DNA of 30,242 nt from Mnemiopsis leidyi (taxonomy: Eukaryota; Ctenophora; Tentaculata; Lobata; Bolinopsidae): the NCBI GenBank assembly GCA_000226015.1, contig JH153279.1, forward strand, positions 7,558 to 37,799, written 5' to 3'. Below are positions 1 through 10,482 of the stretch, one piece after another. The notes beneath the pieces were generated by a model that saw nothing but the letters and a program-made list of their open reading frames with translations, was not told the DNA's origin and made no database searches. Position 1 is the first letter of the stretch; each line of letters opens with the position of its first letter. A program made the position numbers and the translations under genes.

Positions 1-377
1 ACTCACGATATTTGAAATAAAACAATGAAAAGAACGCGCGATAGTGTTCAAACTTTGCGCGTGCAGAGTGAAATTTTAAAATAATACATTGAACGGCTGT
101 ATTAATTCGCGCGTCTGTATTTACACGTGCAGAGCCAGAACTATGAAAATGAACCGAAATTACGTGTGGTTAGTGGTTGCGTATTATGATTCCTTATTTC
201 GCGAATTTTAATTACAAAAAGCGACGGCATGATAATTGATACGGGAAATTCAGCGGTCGCCTGACACAGTGAAAGCGGCCGCAATTCTTGTTTAACTCTT
301 ACTCTGAATGGACTGTTATAGTTTTAACAAGGCTCTAATCATATTAAATGACTTATCTGATTACCCTTATTAAATAC

Positions 378-407
378 CAATTAGGTAATGACCTAATGAC
401 CTAATTG
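378..407. repeat. 30-bp palindrome next to a splice acceptor
   Basis: CAATTAGGT at the left and ACCTAATTG at the right form an inverted repeat, with two tandem TGACCTAA copies between. It ends six bases before the AG of the 414 splice acceptor, so it overlaps the polypyrimidine/branch region of that intron. It may be chance in AT-rich DNA or a binding site; nothing else supports a function. Confidence 0.5.
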
Positions 408-413
408 CTCCAG

Positions 414-2002
414 GTCGTCAGCAGCACTTTGAGTGACCGAGATTTACAAGCTACCGCACTGATGACTGGATTTGGACAGACTGTGGCTACGACACAACAC
501 CGCCTCGACTTCGTATGTCGGGTTGACCTACTGCCGGCGGTCGAGCGCAGCGAGGCGGTAAACGTCGTCATCACGGACGGAAACAGGTAGGTGAGCTATG
601 TTGTTAGCCGAGTCTGTGTTTATTGTGTAGGTAGCTGTTTATTTGTTCTGTGTAGGTAGCTGTTTATTTGTTCTGTGTAGGTAGCTGTTTATTTGTTCTG
701 TGTAGGTAGCTGTTTATTTGTTCTGTGTGTGTAGGTAGCTGTTTATTTGTTCTGTGTAGGTAGCTGTGTATTTGTTCTGTGTAGGTAGCTGTTTACTTGT
801 TGTGTGTAGGTAGCTGTTTACTTGTTGTGTAGGTAGCTGTTTACTTGTTGTGTAGGTAGCTGTTTATTTGTTCTGTGTTGGTAGCTGTGTATTTGTTCTG
901 TGTAGGTAGCTTTGTTCTGTGTTGGAGCGTATATAATGAACACTATAATTCTACAGTGAAGGTATTTATTTGACGCAGTTGTGCGCTGTCCCAGCGGCGG
1001 CTGTGTCAGAGACTGGTTACATGTACTTGTCTTGTTTTTGTGGTGTGGGCTGTATAATGATGCGCGGATCATTAGGACGTGTAATTGTTAAGGTAGAAAG
1101 TGCACCTCACACACACAGCTCTCACAACCTCCTGCCTCCTGTATTTAACGTTAAATTCGACTGTGTAGGTGATTTATGTTATGTCTTAATTATCGGTACG
1201 TGGTTTTACCACCTTACACTCGCCAACTGATTGGCCCGGTGTTTAAAGGCGTGGAAAGTGGTCATTTCCACCAGTCTACACTTTACAATACCTTGCTAAA
1301 TAACTTTCTCTCGTACGTGGTTTTTATAACTCACTCTCGTCGTGTCGTGTGACGTAGAAAATATTTGAGTGTAATACTACGATATGTGTCTACTCAGAAT
1401 TTACTCAATATTTACCTTGTCTGATATTTACCTAGATCTCGTACAAATGAAATTTTTATAGACTGTAACACACACTAGACTGTAACACACTAGACTGTAA
1501 CACACTAGACTGTAACACACTAGACCGTTACACACTAGACTGTAACACACTAGACTGTAACACACTAGACTGTAACACACTAGACCGTAACACACTAGAC
1601 TGTAACACACTAGACTGTAACACACTAGACTGTAACACACTAGACTGTAACACACTAGACTGTAACACACTAGACTGTAACACACTAGACCGTAACACAC
1701 TAGCCAGTAACACACTAGACTGTAACACACTAGACCGTAACACACTCCCTTGCAGGTACTGTATAGGAGTGTACCAATGTAACACTACAAACACGTGTGC
1801 TACACAACTTTCTGACCGTCTAGTGAACTGCTGTGCGCTGTCAGAGGTAGACACGATTGTCCGGGAGGGAAGAGTAAACCAGCAGCTATTAGGAGACATC
1901 CTGGGAGTTATTACCGCTCAGCGACATGAACTGGAGAAGGATATCGTCCTTCCCGATAGTGATCTCGAGCTGATGAGAAAATACGCAGATATCGAGCGAT
2001 GA
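414..2002 (+). CDS. Unrecognised protein, last two exons (5' part outside window)
   Basis: Exons 414-586 and 1756-2002. The first follows a TTGCTCCAG acceptor in phase 0 and ends at CAG/GTAGGT in phase 2. The second follows CCCTTGCAG and keeps the frame (AG+G = Arg) to a TGA at 2000-2002. Together they give the C-terminal 139 residues. The segment is Cys-rich around the splice junction (FVCRV, then YCIGVYQC, TCATQ and VNCCAL) and ends in a charged, probably helical tail (RHELEKDIVLPDSDLELMRK). There is no membrane segment or motif I can name. The upstream part of the gene must lie left of base 1; I saw no convincing exon in 1-400. The intron (587-1755) is dominated by two minisatellites described separately. 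I do not recognise the family; codon use and matching splice phases make a real gene likely. Confidence 0.75.
622..925. repeat. 25-bp minisatellite, about 12 units
   Basis: Direct tandem repeats of TGTGTAGGTAGCTGTTTATT plus TGTTC. Twelve GTAGCT cores can be counted, with drift (TTTACTTGTTG variants) and a truncated last unit. It starts about 36 bases after the 586/587 splice donor, and each unit contains a donor-like GTAGGTAGC resembling the real GTAGGTGAGC. Confidence 0.95.
1461..1745. repeat. 15-bp minisatellite, about 19 units
   Basis: Near-perfect tandem copies of ACTGTAACACACTAG, with a few ACCGTAA and GCCAGTAA variants. It ends about ten bases before the splice acceptor of the 1756 exon. 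Because the unit is a multiple of three, both strands show long repetitive open frames that are not genes. Confidence 0.97.
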
Positions 2003-2540
2003 CGTCTTTTCTTGTTTCTATTTTTGGTTTTGCCAAATAAGATTACTCTAGTAAGGTTTAGCCTGGTTATTGCATCTACGGTAGGTTTGTTTTGCAGTTG
2101 TGGGAATATGTGCCCAGATAAAAAGTTTGCAGCTCAGTGTACAGCTCTTGTATCTGCACTCGATACGCGGGCTGATGTCGATGCGGTCCGTTAGACTCGC
2201 TATACAATGTACATAATAACAATTTAGTGCGGCATTTCCCTCTAGAGTTCTTATACATTGAACAATGCATGAGCTCTTCCCTACCCTGCGTTGCTGTGTA
2301 TTGTACTGCCTCTCTTCGTTTATTTTTGGTTTAGGTTGATTTTAGAGGAGTTTAACTTATTTGTTGACAATTTGTGTTATAGATGTTTTTCAGAGATGTT
2401 TTTACTTAATTTATTAATTTTGCTAACTGTATCGTTTTCTTGACGCCAACAGGATCATAAAACCAACATTTGCTAACATTTTACAGCAAATTTAACTTCT
2501 TTAATTGCGGTCGAGCTAACTTACCTCGAACTGCGCGATT
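2003..2540. other. Intergenic: 3' flank of the first gene and H2A.Z upstream region
   Basis: No reading frame here looks coding. The stretch holds the 3' untranslated region of the upstream gene and the H2A.Z promoter region. Both genes run left to right. Confidence 0.5.
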
Positions 2541-2544
2541 CACT

Positions 2545-2550
2545 TATAAA
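2545..2550 (+). promoter_or_regulatory. TATA box of the H2A.Z gene
   Basis: TATAAA in the context CACTTATAAAACC, 67-85 bases ahead of the two possible ATGs. The position fits a core promoter with a short leader. This is inferred from sequence and spacing only. Confidence 0.6.
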
Positions 2551-2629
2551 ACCAATTTTCATCACCTTCACATAAAAAAAGCTGTGTTTAACATAAGAAA
2601 TATCCAGAAAGATGGCCGGTAAAAGAAAC

Positions 2630-3686
2630 ATGGCCGGAGGGAAGGCAGGCAAGGACTCCAAACCGAGAGAACAAGCCATGTCCAGGTCTATGAGGGCAGG
2701 TCTCCAGTTCCCTGTTGGACGTATACACAGGTTCGGTTATCTTCCTCCTTCAATTAGGCTGGTTTTAAAACTTAGTCGATCTTTAAGTTTACATTTTTTA
2801 AGTTGATGACCTAATTCAGTTCCTATTGTACCTCCAAAACAGTAGCACGCCCGCCGTACGAATTGTTATTGTTAGCAGACAGATGTTGCAGCGTTTTTTG
2901 CACGATTCTGCAGGAGCCACCTCCCAATGTAACTGCTCTATTTAAAGGCAGTGTAACCTAACACCGTGTCACATAACCGTGTTTAATGTAACAAATATAC
3001 TTACCTCCCTCCCTGAAATTTACTTTACCCAATTTGGCGGGGCTTGAAATTTATCAAATTTTGTGAAATCTTGTCCGTCATAAAAACCGGTTTACAAAGA
3101 AGAATACTTCATATTGAACGTTGAGATATTTTTATATGAATCACCGCTAAAGCCCTCTAACAAATAGATGGAAAGATTACGTGCTATCTTACACGACTTC
3201 AAACCTCTAATTTTCAGGTACATGAAATCCCAGACGACGCGGCGTGGGCGAGTAGGTGCGACCTCTGCAGTGTACAGCGCCGCCATCTTGGAGTACCTGA
3301 CAGCTGAGGTGCTGGAGTTGGCCGGCAACGCTTCCAAGGATCTCAAAGTCAAGAGGATCACTCCCCGACATCTCCAGTTAGCTATCAGGTATGTTTGGTA
3401 TTTCTGTTTTGTTTTTTGTCTAGTTTCAGTATTTGTTTTCTTCCTCTGCTCAGCTATATGGCTTGGAAACTGCCTCCTATGCTCGATTCTTTACCCATCC
3501 TGGCTGTAACAGTGTACCATATTTGTGATTTAGTTCAATTTCAGACCAGATAACCTAGCTGTTTTCTGCAGGGGTGACGAAGAGTTGGATACACTGATCA
3601 GAGCAACAATCGCCGGAGGAGGTGTAATCCCTCACATCCACAAGTCCCTGATCGGCAAGAAGGAGCAATCTCAGAAGTCTTCCTAA
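2630..3686 (+). CDS. H2AZ: Histone variant H2A.Z
   Basis: Three exons: 2612 or 2630 to 2730, 3218-3388 and 3572-3686, both introns in phase 2. The protein replaces canonical H2A in nucleosomes at promoters and regulatory sites. Diagnostic H2A.Z features are visible: [10 protein letters not shown] start, [38 protein letters not shown] (docking and acidic-patch helix), [20 protein letters not shown] and the C-terminal [16 protein letters not shown]. Starting at the second ATG (2630) gives exactly 128 residues, the usual length; the upstream in-frame ATG (2612) would add six residues (MAGKRN) and duplicates the MAG start. Both have an A/G at -3 and G at +4. Oddities: the tail is unusually divergent for this family ([11 protein letters not shown] instead of the common Lys/Ala-rich stretch), and the L1 region reads [12 protein letters not shown] where the common form is HRHLKSRTTSHG. 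The first donor, GTTCGG, is non-consensus. Confidence 0.97.
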
Positions 3687-4739
3687 GCGGACCAATACCT
3701 CCCCAAACAAAGGACCTCTCTGCTTCGCTTGGCGACGTCCGTCAGCGTGGCTAGCATGAACAGTACTGCTCCGAGATTCGTCTATTGCTGTTATAACCTT
3801 GCCAAAGTCAAATGATTCATCGTTAGCGAGCTACTTGTTAGCGAGTTTTGGCCCGCTCACACACCATGATTTGTTTGTCGAAACAGCTTACTTTATCCAT
3901 CTTTAAAGCCTGACTATGTATGCGAATTTTACGATTTTGTGTGGAGTGAGCGAAGCTCCACAGTTTTCTGCCGTTCTACGGCTTGTATTGAAATTACAGT
4001 GATCTGTTGGCAGTTCCTTTATCAACATTATCGTTCCAGACGATCAGCGAGAATTTAAATGTCCCCAGTTACTCACAACCGTGTAATTGGATATATCGGA
4101 ATTATTTATCTTAACAATTAGACTTATATTAGTTATCATTATAGACATTCTGTTGTATATTTTAAGTCTCAGACTTAACTTGTTTAAATATTGTAATGAT
4201 GAGATGCTCGAATCTGGCGCGTTTGACTTGTCTGAATCGGGACACATAAGAAAGAACGCCCAACGATACTAGCAAATTCTGCGCACGAGTATGTACGTAG
4301 ACTATCACATTCACTCCAATTTAGAGTTTCCCGCGCGCGCGTTCATTAAAACGTACGCACAAATGATATAATTTTGAAACGCTACTGTTGTGATTAAGCA
4401 TCAGCCTTGGCACATGTTCAATGGCCAATGCTATAATATCGACACTGTGGTGGTCACACTCCTGCTTTTATTCCATATGTTCATTCTAGAACTGCACCAC
4501 GGCGTTCCCTGCCGACTGCCACCAGGCCTTGTAGGAGTACCGCGTGTATTTCAACTGTTGCCACATTGAACTAAAATTCCCGCCATTTTGCTTAACATTG
4601 AGATAAGTGTTGTTGGGCGTCTCACTTATGTATGTTGAGCCAGATTGTTTCCATTGTTCATGTTTAAAAACTAGTTGCTTACACCCATCTCACATCATAC
4701 TTCACTCTTATAGGCAATCAAGTCACTCACGCCTCACTC
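3687..4739. other. Intergenic, no gene seen
   Basis: H2A.Z 3' flank and the upstream region of the 175-residue frame. It includes a small hairpin, TGTGGAG/CTCCACA, near 3940-3965 and a short CG-alternating tract near 4331. A possible splice acceptor (CTCTTATAG, about 4712) precedes the next frame, which would allow a noncoding first exon. Confidence 0.4.
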
Positions 4740-5267
4740 ATGGCCTCATCAAACGACAAAGACCTATGGAGGTCTTCTCAAGCTTCCAACATCGCTCTGA
4801 TACCAATGGGTGACCTCTCTGTCAAAGCTTCTGCTAAAAAAAGCGTCGCATCAACCAAAGGTGGTCCGGATTTTGTACACCGTAACTTCTTGGCCCGTAT
4901 GCGGAACAAACTTCAACCGTACATCTCTTTAGTTCTGGACTTCTTTGACAGAACAGAGGAAATAGAACTTCCCTCTGACGAGTTGTATAACAGTCGAGTT
5001 GAGACGGTACTGGTCACACTCATTGAACATTATATGGAGTTTAACGATCTAGGAGGGTCCTGCGAGGATGTTAAAAAATTCTGGAGGAGCGCCCCTCGAC
5101 AAGATTACGAAGATATCCTCTTCTTGCTCACTGAACCGAGCATAATTAGGAATACCGACGAGGCCTGTACTATATTTAACGATAGGGCGGTGGCAACATC
5201 CCTTGACACAAAGGCTGCTTTCGCATTAATGTACGAGATACTTAACGGTTTTTCTCTTGATCCTTAG
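4740..5267 (+). CDS. Hypothetical 175-residue protein
   Basis: Single open frame of 175 codons with balanced composition and normal-looking codon use. The first 45 residues are Ser/Lys-rich and probably disordered; residues about 46-175 look like a compact, mostly helical domain rich in acidic and aromatic residues (FLARMRNKLQPYISLVLDFF, TLIEHYMEFNDLGG, DYEDILFLLTEP). There is no signal peptide or membrane span. The reading frame stays open upstream of the ATG to a possible splice acceptor near 4712, so the gene may have an upstream exon. AT-rich DNA follows the stop. I do not recognise the family and infer no function. Confidence 0.6.
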   Translation: MASSNDKDLWRSSQASNIALIPMGDLSVKASAKKSVASTKGGPDFVHRNFLARMRNKLQPYISLVLDFFDRTEEIELPSDELYNSRVETVLVTLIEHYMEFNDLGGSCEDVKKFWRSAPRQDYEDILFLLTEPSIIRNTDEACTIFNDRAVATSLDTKAAFALMYEILNGFSLDP

Positions 5268-7014
5268 AGCTGGCTTTAAAGTTGAACTACTTACTGTTTT
5301 ACAGTCAAAGACTTTGTACAATTGTATTAACTATAAAATTTCATTTTCTAAAAGTAAATCCGTGTTTCATGCCCAGCAGAGGTGCGATCTCTGATATAAC
5401 ATCAGGTTACAATTTATGATTCAGAATCTTGACGCTCCATTGTGAAAAAGAATGTAATTCCTGCTCAATGATAGTAACAAGCTTCTTCACTGACAATCTT
5501 GATTGCATTTAAAAATTAATGCACACGCATTATGACACTATCATTCAATTATCACTCATCTTATCACAAACCAATCCTTAAGGACTTCTAGCTCTATAAT
5601 CGCGATAATATGTTTTAATATAAGTTTTGAATTTAGTATAATTTCATAAGATAAAGTTAAATTAATTATCGCACTTCCGTCTAAAACAGTTGGTATAATA
5701 ATAAATGACTAGTCACTGATAAAGAATCTTAAAATGTTTCAGTATGTCAAGGCTAAACTTTAACAAGTACAAGTACTGGACATTTCCTATGCTATGGTTA
5801 CCCGAAACTTGAGGGATTGTTGGACCAACAGATCACAAACTTCGGACATACACTCAGAAAAATTCCGGAAATGTCACCTCAAATGAATGGAATTTTCCCA
5901 CAGGTAGTGACAGATACTGCACAATTTCTGGCAGCAATTCCAAATTGAATAGCTGAAAATTTGAAGTACTATCCTGCTTCATTTACAAAATCAAGCTCAT
6001 CACAAAACTTAACACGTGACACCAGACTCTCCCAGGTAAACAGCAAAAACAGAGCATGTATACATTGACGCACATTCGGAGAACAGTGGTTTCCTACTCC
6101 CTCAACTACAGCCCGTCCCTGAACTTGCTGTAGTGCACGTGCAGCCCAGCTGACTCAACACGTGGTCCTTTCAGACCGGTCACGTGTTATCGGTCCGTTC
6201 TGTTGAGATCTCACTTCCTTCTACCGACGTGGTGGGGCATCTGCAATCACTCGGTTTGTTAAATTCTTCGTTCTGTTTGAGAGACTTTGACCTTGGTAGC
6301 TTGAACTGGTCGTCTCCAAGTCTAAAGGATTGCTGTAGTCTCTAATTATTACGGGAGACTCATCCCTTGGAGACTCCAAACTTTGCGAGAATGAGTTTAT
6401 CTTGGAAAGTCTTCTAGTTCTATCCTGGCTGTCAATCAAGAATTATGACTCATGATTAGTTTATGACCCCTTGCCGAGACTTTTCCATCTTAATATCAAA
6501 TAGGTTTGGAGAAGAAGGTCCGATATAGTTAACAGAGGCATAATGTAAAAAACATTGTACATAGTTACACTCAGCATAATATAGTGGTCATACTAAATTT
6601 TCTAAAATGCACAAAAAATATTCAGACGCTGGTGATCTGAGAACTGGTATGTAGATAAATCATAAAATAACTTGAGTGATGATATCTGATCTTGATCGAT
6701 AAGATAGAAGCTAAATATCGACCAGATATTTTCCATACTCTATACGTTACCATTAGAACTGCAATTATTAGGTTAGCAATGCCCAAATTAGCTCGCTAGA
6801 TATTGAATTGCTGAGCGCAGTCATGAAAACTGAGTTCTTCAGATTTTCAGGGGACGCGATCGGCTTGAAGGAAATCAGTTCAACTATTTTTCTGTACTAA
6901 ATGTTGTAGTGTTATTTATTACAAACTTTGAACTCGCTTATGATATCGTTCGCTGTACACAAACATAACTGTTTCGCGAAAATATCCTAACAACTAAATT
7001 TTGACAGGTTGAAC
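5268..7014. other. Intergenic region upstream of the zinc-finger gene
   Basis: AT-rich, with no confident gene. It holds a cluster of CACGTG sites at 6013-6186 (listed separately), a 72-codon minus-strand frame at 6439-6221 and a 63-codon plus-strand frame at 5757-5948; neither has supporting splice or start context strong enough to call. The last bases before 7009 (TTTTGACAG) look like a splice acceptor, so a noncoding first exon of the zinc-finger gene probably lies here. Confidence 0.5.
6013..6186. promoter_or_regulatory. Cluster of four CACGTG E-boxes
   Basis: Exact CACGTG palindromes at 6013, 6136, 6159 and 6181; the last three are spaced 22-23 bases apart, about two helical turns. They lie about 0.8-1 kb upstream of the zinc-finger coding start. 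Such sites bind bHLH factors (Myc/USF/HES-type). Their use here is inference. Confidence 0.45.
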
Positions 7015-9879
7015 ATGCCTCAGCAAGATCTAAATCTCATCGCAGCTCAACCTGAACCATTCCTTGCCAGCTTGTATGACGATGGAACCGGCCACACATT
7101 TGCCAAGCCCCGAGAAAAGTGCATGTCCATGTCAGGACAGTACAAGAACAACTACATGTCAGATCCAGGGTACCAAAACATGCCGCTTTACATTCCTCCC
7201 CCAGATTACGGTATCCCTGCCCCGGTCTCCCCCACACCTTCCCCCTCTCCCTACAACGAGCACGACAACGATCCTCTGTGCAGCGTCAAGAAGTTCCACA
7301 ACCAGATCTACCCTGACCAGTATGGGATGTACGATCCCAACAAACCGGACGAACTGTCCAAGATCCTGCAGAAAGACATCGCCTTGACGCACGCACTGCA
7401 CATGGACGATGGGTTCAACCTGAACATGGCTCAGATTGACGATCAGAATCTCTCCTCGCTGGACTACATGACACCCACGACGGACACGGCACCTGGGTTA
7501 CAGTACCGCTCTCCTAGTGACTACTACACTCTCAATGATGTGGCTAACTTGTGTGGCATCCCCTCTGACACCTCCTCCTTGTATCCCCAACAACTAAACA
7601 ACTCTATGTATCAGAACTACGAGGGTTATTCAGTGCAGTACCCTTCATCCAACATGGTCGATCTGTCCGAGGACAAGAAACTGTCCCCGATCGAGCAAGC
7701 TTATCAAGCTAGTTGGGGACAGACTGCTGATCCCAACCTTTTTGACAAAATCAATCCCTATGGTTTAGTTGGCAAGGAGGATTACAACTTGGCTGCATAT
7801 TCCCTGGCAGATCAACAGTTGTTACACGACAACCCAGGTTCCCAGCAGCAGATGAGAGGAAGTTTCCCCGCCATGGACATTCAGCCGGAAACCTCAATCC
7901 CAAATTTACGAGGACGAAAAAACAGCAGTTTTCGAGAGTGGAACCCCAGCACTGATAACGTGAACAAAGACACCAGACTTCCCACCTCCATGGCTGGTCA
8001 GATTGAAGGACAGTTCAACGATCACAAGATGAATTCCCAGATGGAGCTGCTGAACGAGGGTAGTCAGATGATGACTCCAACGTGCGGTGTGCCCCCGGAA
8101 CAGATGGTACCGGAGTATCACGACCTTACACCCCTCACTGCAGGACCAGGCCTGACTCCAACTCTTCAGCAACCTTCCCCTTCAGATCCTGAAACTCTGG
8201 ACAAGGTCAGATCTGTCTTCATGTCCTTTGTGGATCAATCAGATGAACATATCAACAATATGGACGATGCTGCCAAACATCAGATGTTTGTAGATGTGTG
8301 TAACATGTACAAGTCTCTGAGCGTGATCAACATCGCGGAGAACCTGTACCAGGGGAAGAAAGGAGAGGGTGGGTGTGTTCAGCCTCAGTCGGGTGGAGAG
8401 GACCCAGTAAATGTCGTCCAACAGCGCGGAGAAGCTAGATTAGTAAACAAACGGTACAAATTTAGGTTTGTTCCTCTTGCTTGGCTCTTGATTGAAGTTG
8501 ACCAATTTTTCTACTGTCTTTCTGTGTGTTCTGTTGGTATTAAGTTTTTCTATGATCATTCGCTAGGATTGCTGACAACTGTCTAACAAGTAATGGATTA
8601 CGAATCAAATTAGAAGATCAAAATAAATATTCCCAGAAGACCAAGAAGCGAAAACAAGACGGAAAGCCCGAGAATATCACCATCAACAAGCGATCCCATA
8701 GCACGTGTCAACAAGAGAAATTGTTCTCGCACTCACTCGGTTATTGGTGAGGCAGATGATCTGAAGGGAAAAGGAAACAATGTTTGTAACTTCTGCGGCA
8801 AGGCATTCCCCAGCAATAGTTCTCTAAAGGTTAGATCTTTTTAGTGATAAAATTGGTAATAACTTTACCGTGGAAATTGTTGAATCAGATTTACATATGA
8901 TCTACTGATTTATTTTGTATTTTTGGTAGGATTTTTATAAAGTTGTGATTTTCAGGTGCACATGAACCTCCACACTGGAGAGAAGCCACATATTTGCCAG
9001 TTCTGTAACCGAGGTTTTGGCGATCCTTCGAATCTAAAGAGACATCTCAGAATACACACTCGGGTATGACAAAGAGCTGTTTCGTCACTATGACGACCAA
9101 CAACCACCTACCAACCTGAATGTGACTTCCTAATTACCATATGCGAATTTTAAATATAAGTTACGATTTGACAACTTTGATATTAATATAATCTGATCCC
9201 ACTTTCTCCCAGAGTCGACCGTACACGTGCCACATGTGTCCCACCTCCTTCAACCAGTCGTCCCATCTGGTGAGGCACATCAGGTCCCACTCACAGCGGG
9301 GCTGTCAGAAGAGTTGCCGGTTTTGTTTGGCTACCTTCCCGCACTACTCCAACCTAAGGCGACACACAGAGAAGTGTGCTGAGCGGAAGAAGCGGGGAGA
9401 TGTGCCTCTTTTACCGGTCAGTCTGTCTAACAGTTAGAAGGATGGAATTTTGTTTAAGGACAAAGGTTGACAATACGACTTCCTAATTTGATTTACAACC
9501 ACATGCGCCTGCGAAAATGAATGCTGTATTAATAGTTTGATTGATTTTAATTTTTATATCATTTCTCTCTCAGGAGGACGATGACGATTTAAAGGACGAC
9601 GAATTCTACGAAGACCAACTGAATGAACAAACGTTCTCTCAAGAAAACTCTGGATCTCATCACCTAACCAACAAACACGACATGAACTTTGTGCTTGGAG
9701 GTCAGGGTATTGAGGGGGAACCTTTCATTGACCTATCTCCCATAGACATTTCAGGACAATGTGATGAAACCTACATGAGATTGACTTCTATGAAGCAAGA
9801 GAGAAGTAAGGTTATGTCTGGACAACATTCTGTTATTTTTGGAATGAAAGCAGGGGACGGGTCTGATATTTCTGTCTGA
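7015..9879 (+). CDS. C2H2 zinc-finger transcription factor (apparent frameshift in exon 2)
   Basis: Exons 7015-8465, 8567-8829, 8956-9063, 9213-9416 and 9574-9879. Exon 1 follows a TTTTGACAG acceptor and encodes a 480-residue N-terminus rich in Pro, Gln, Tyr, Ser and Asp, typical of a disordered activation region. Exon 2 opens in frame and contains a basic nuclear-localisation-like KTKKRK. Fingers, numbered on the frame-corrected 776-residue model: ZF1 557-577 (CNFCGKAF, split across an intron), ZF2 585-605 (CQFCNRGF), ZF3 613-633 (CHMCPTSF) and ZF4 about 644-664 (CRFCLATF, ending in Cys, so C2HC). TGEKP links fingers 1 and 2. The acidic tail ([10 protein letters not shown]) ends at TGA 9877-9879. 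All junctions are phase-matched, but the N-terminal frame hits TGA at 8748 while the finger frame is open only from 8614, so one extra base must lie between. I cannot name an orthologue. Confidence 0.9.
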
Positions 9880-10482
9880 TTTGTTTACGGATTTTATGAT
9901 TTTTAAATGTTTGGTCAGACTTTTGACGGTATCTGTGATTTGTTGCTTATCATGAACATGGGGTTTTATCATGTTTAGATTAGCTGAACTCCGTATCAAA
10001 TTTTATCTATTTTTTAAAATGCCTAATCATACAATACAAAATTCTTATTTGTATAAATCACAAAAAGTATATAACCAAGGGATATGTTTAAAACAAAACC
10101 AATCAATTCAGATTTTTGTGAACAGTATCTAAACACAGCTTGGTCTTCTGCAGTCATTCACACGAAAACTTTCAACCACAAGCATAAAATCTGGAGCTTC
10201 AAGTTAAATTCTGGTCTACATAAAAGCAACAAACAAGTAATCTTTAACTGCTAAATCTTGGGTAGCTCCTCACCGCTTTGTGCCCTGTCCTATCTGATGC
10301 ATCATATAAAGATCACACAAATACACAGTTTAAAGCCAGTACTGCCGGCAGTACAGCACACTGGTCCGGAGTCCGGACTAACCCGAAATCCGGAAAAATC
10401 CGGAAAGACCCGGGTCTTCTAGCAATCTGTGAGTGTGGTACATCGTGACAAGCTCCTGATGACTCAATGGTCACGTTCCTCC
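9880..10482. other. Short intergenic between two convergent genes
   Basis: Shared 3' space of the zinc-finger gene (+) and IFT54 (-). It contains a perfect 16-bp palindrome, GTACTGCCGGCAGTAC, at 10339-10354, followed by short clustered TCCGGA repeats (about 10365-10415). No coding frame is seen. Confidence 0.5.

Noticed and set aside
1461-1745. CRISPR-like array
   Set aside because: Units are contiguous without unique spacers, and the DNA is eukaryotic.
1428-1899. Long minus-strand frames of CYSLV-type and SSVLQ-type repeats
   Set aside because: They are the 15-bp minisatellite translated in frames without stops, not genes.
5757-5948. 63-codon plus-strand open frame with protein-like content (YPKLEGLLDQQITNF)
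   Set aside because: No start codon near its beginning, no donor or partner exon found, and too short to exclude chance.
6221-6439. 72-codon minus-strand frame, Ser/Arg-rich, with a possible acceptor at its start
   Set aside because: No upstream exon on the minus strand could be found before the zinc-finger gene; kept only as a remark.
7037-8421. Other frames overlapping the zinc-finger gene's first exon
   Set aside because: Shadows of the 480-codon main frame.
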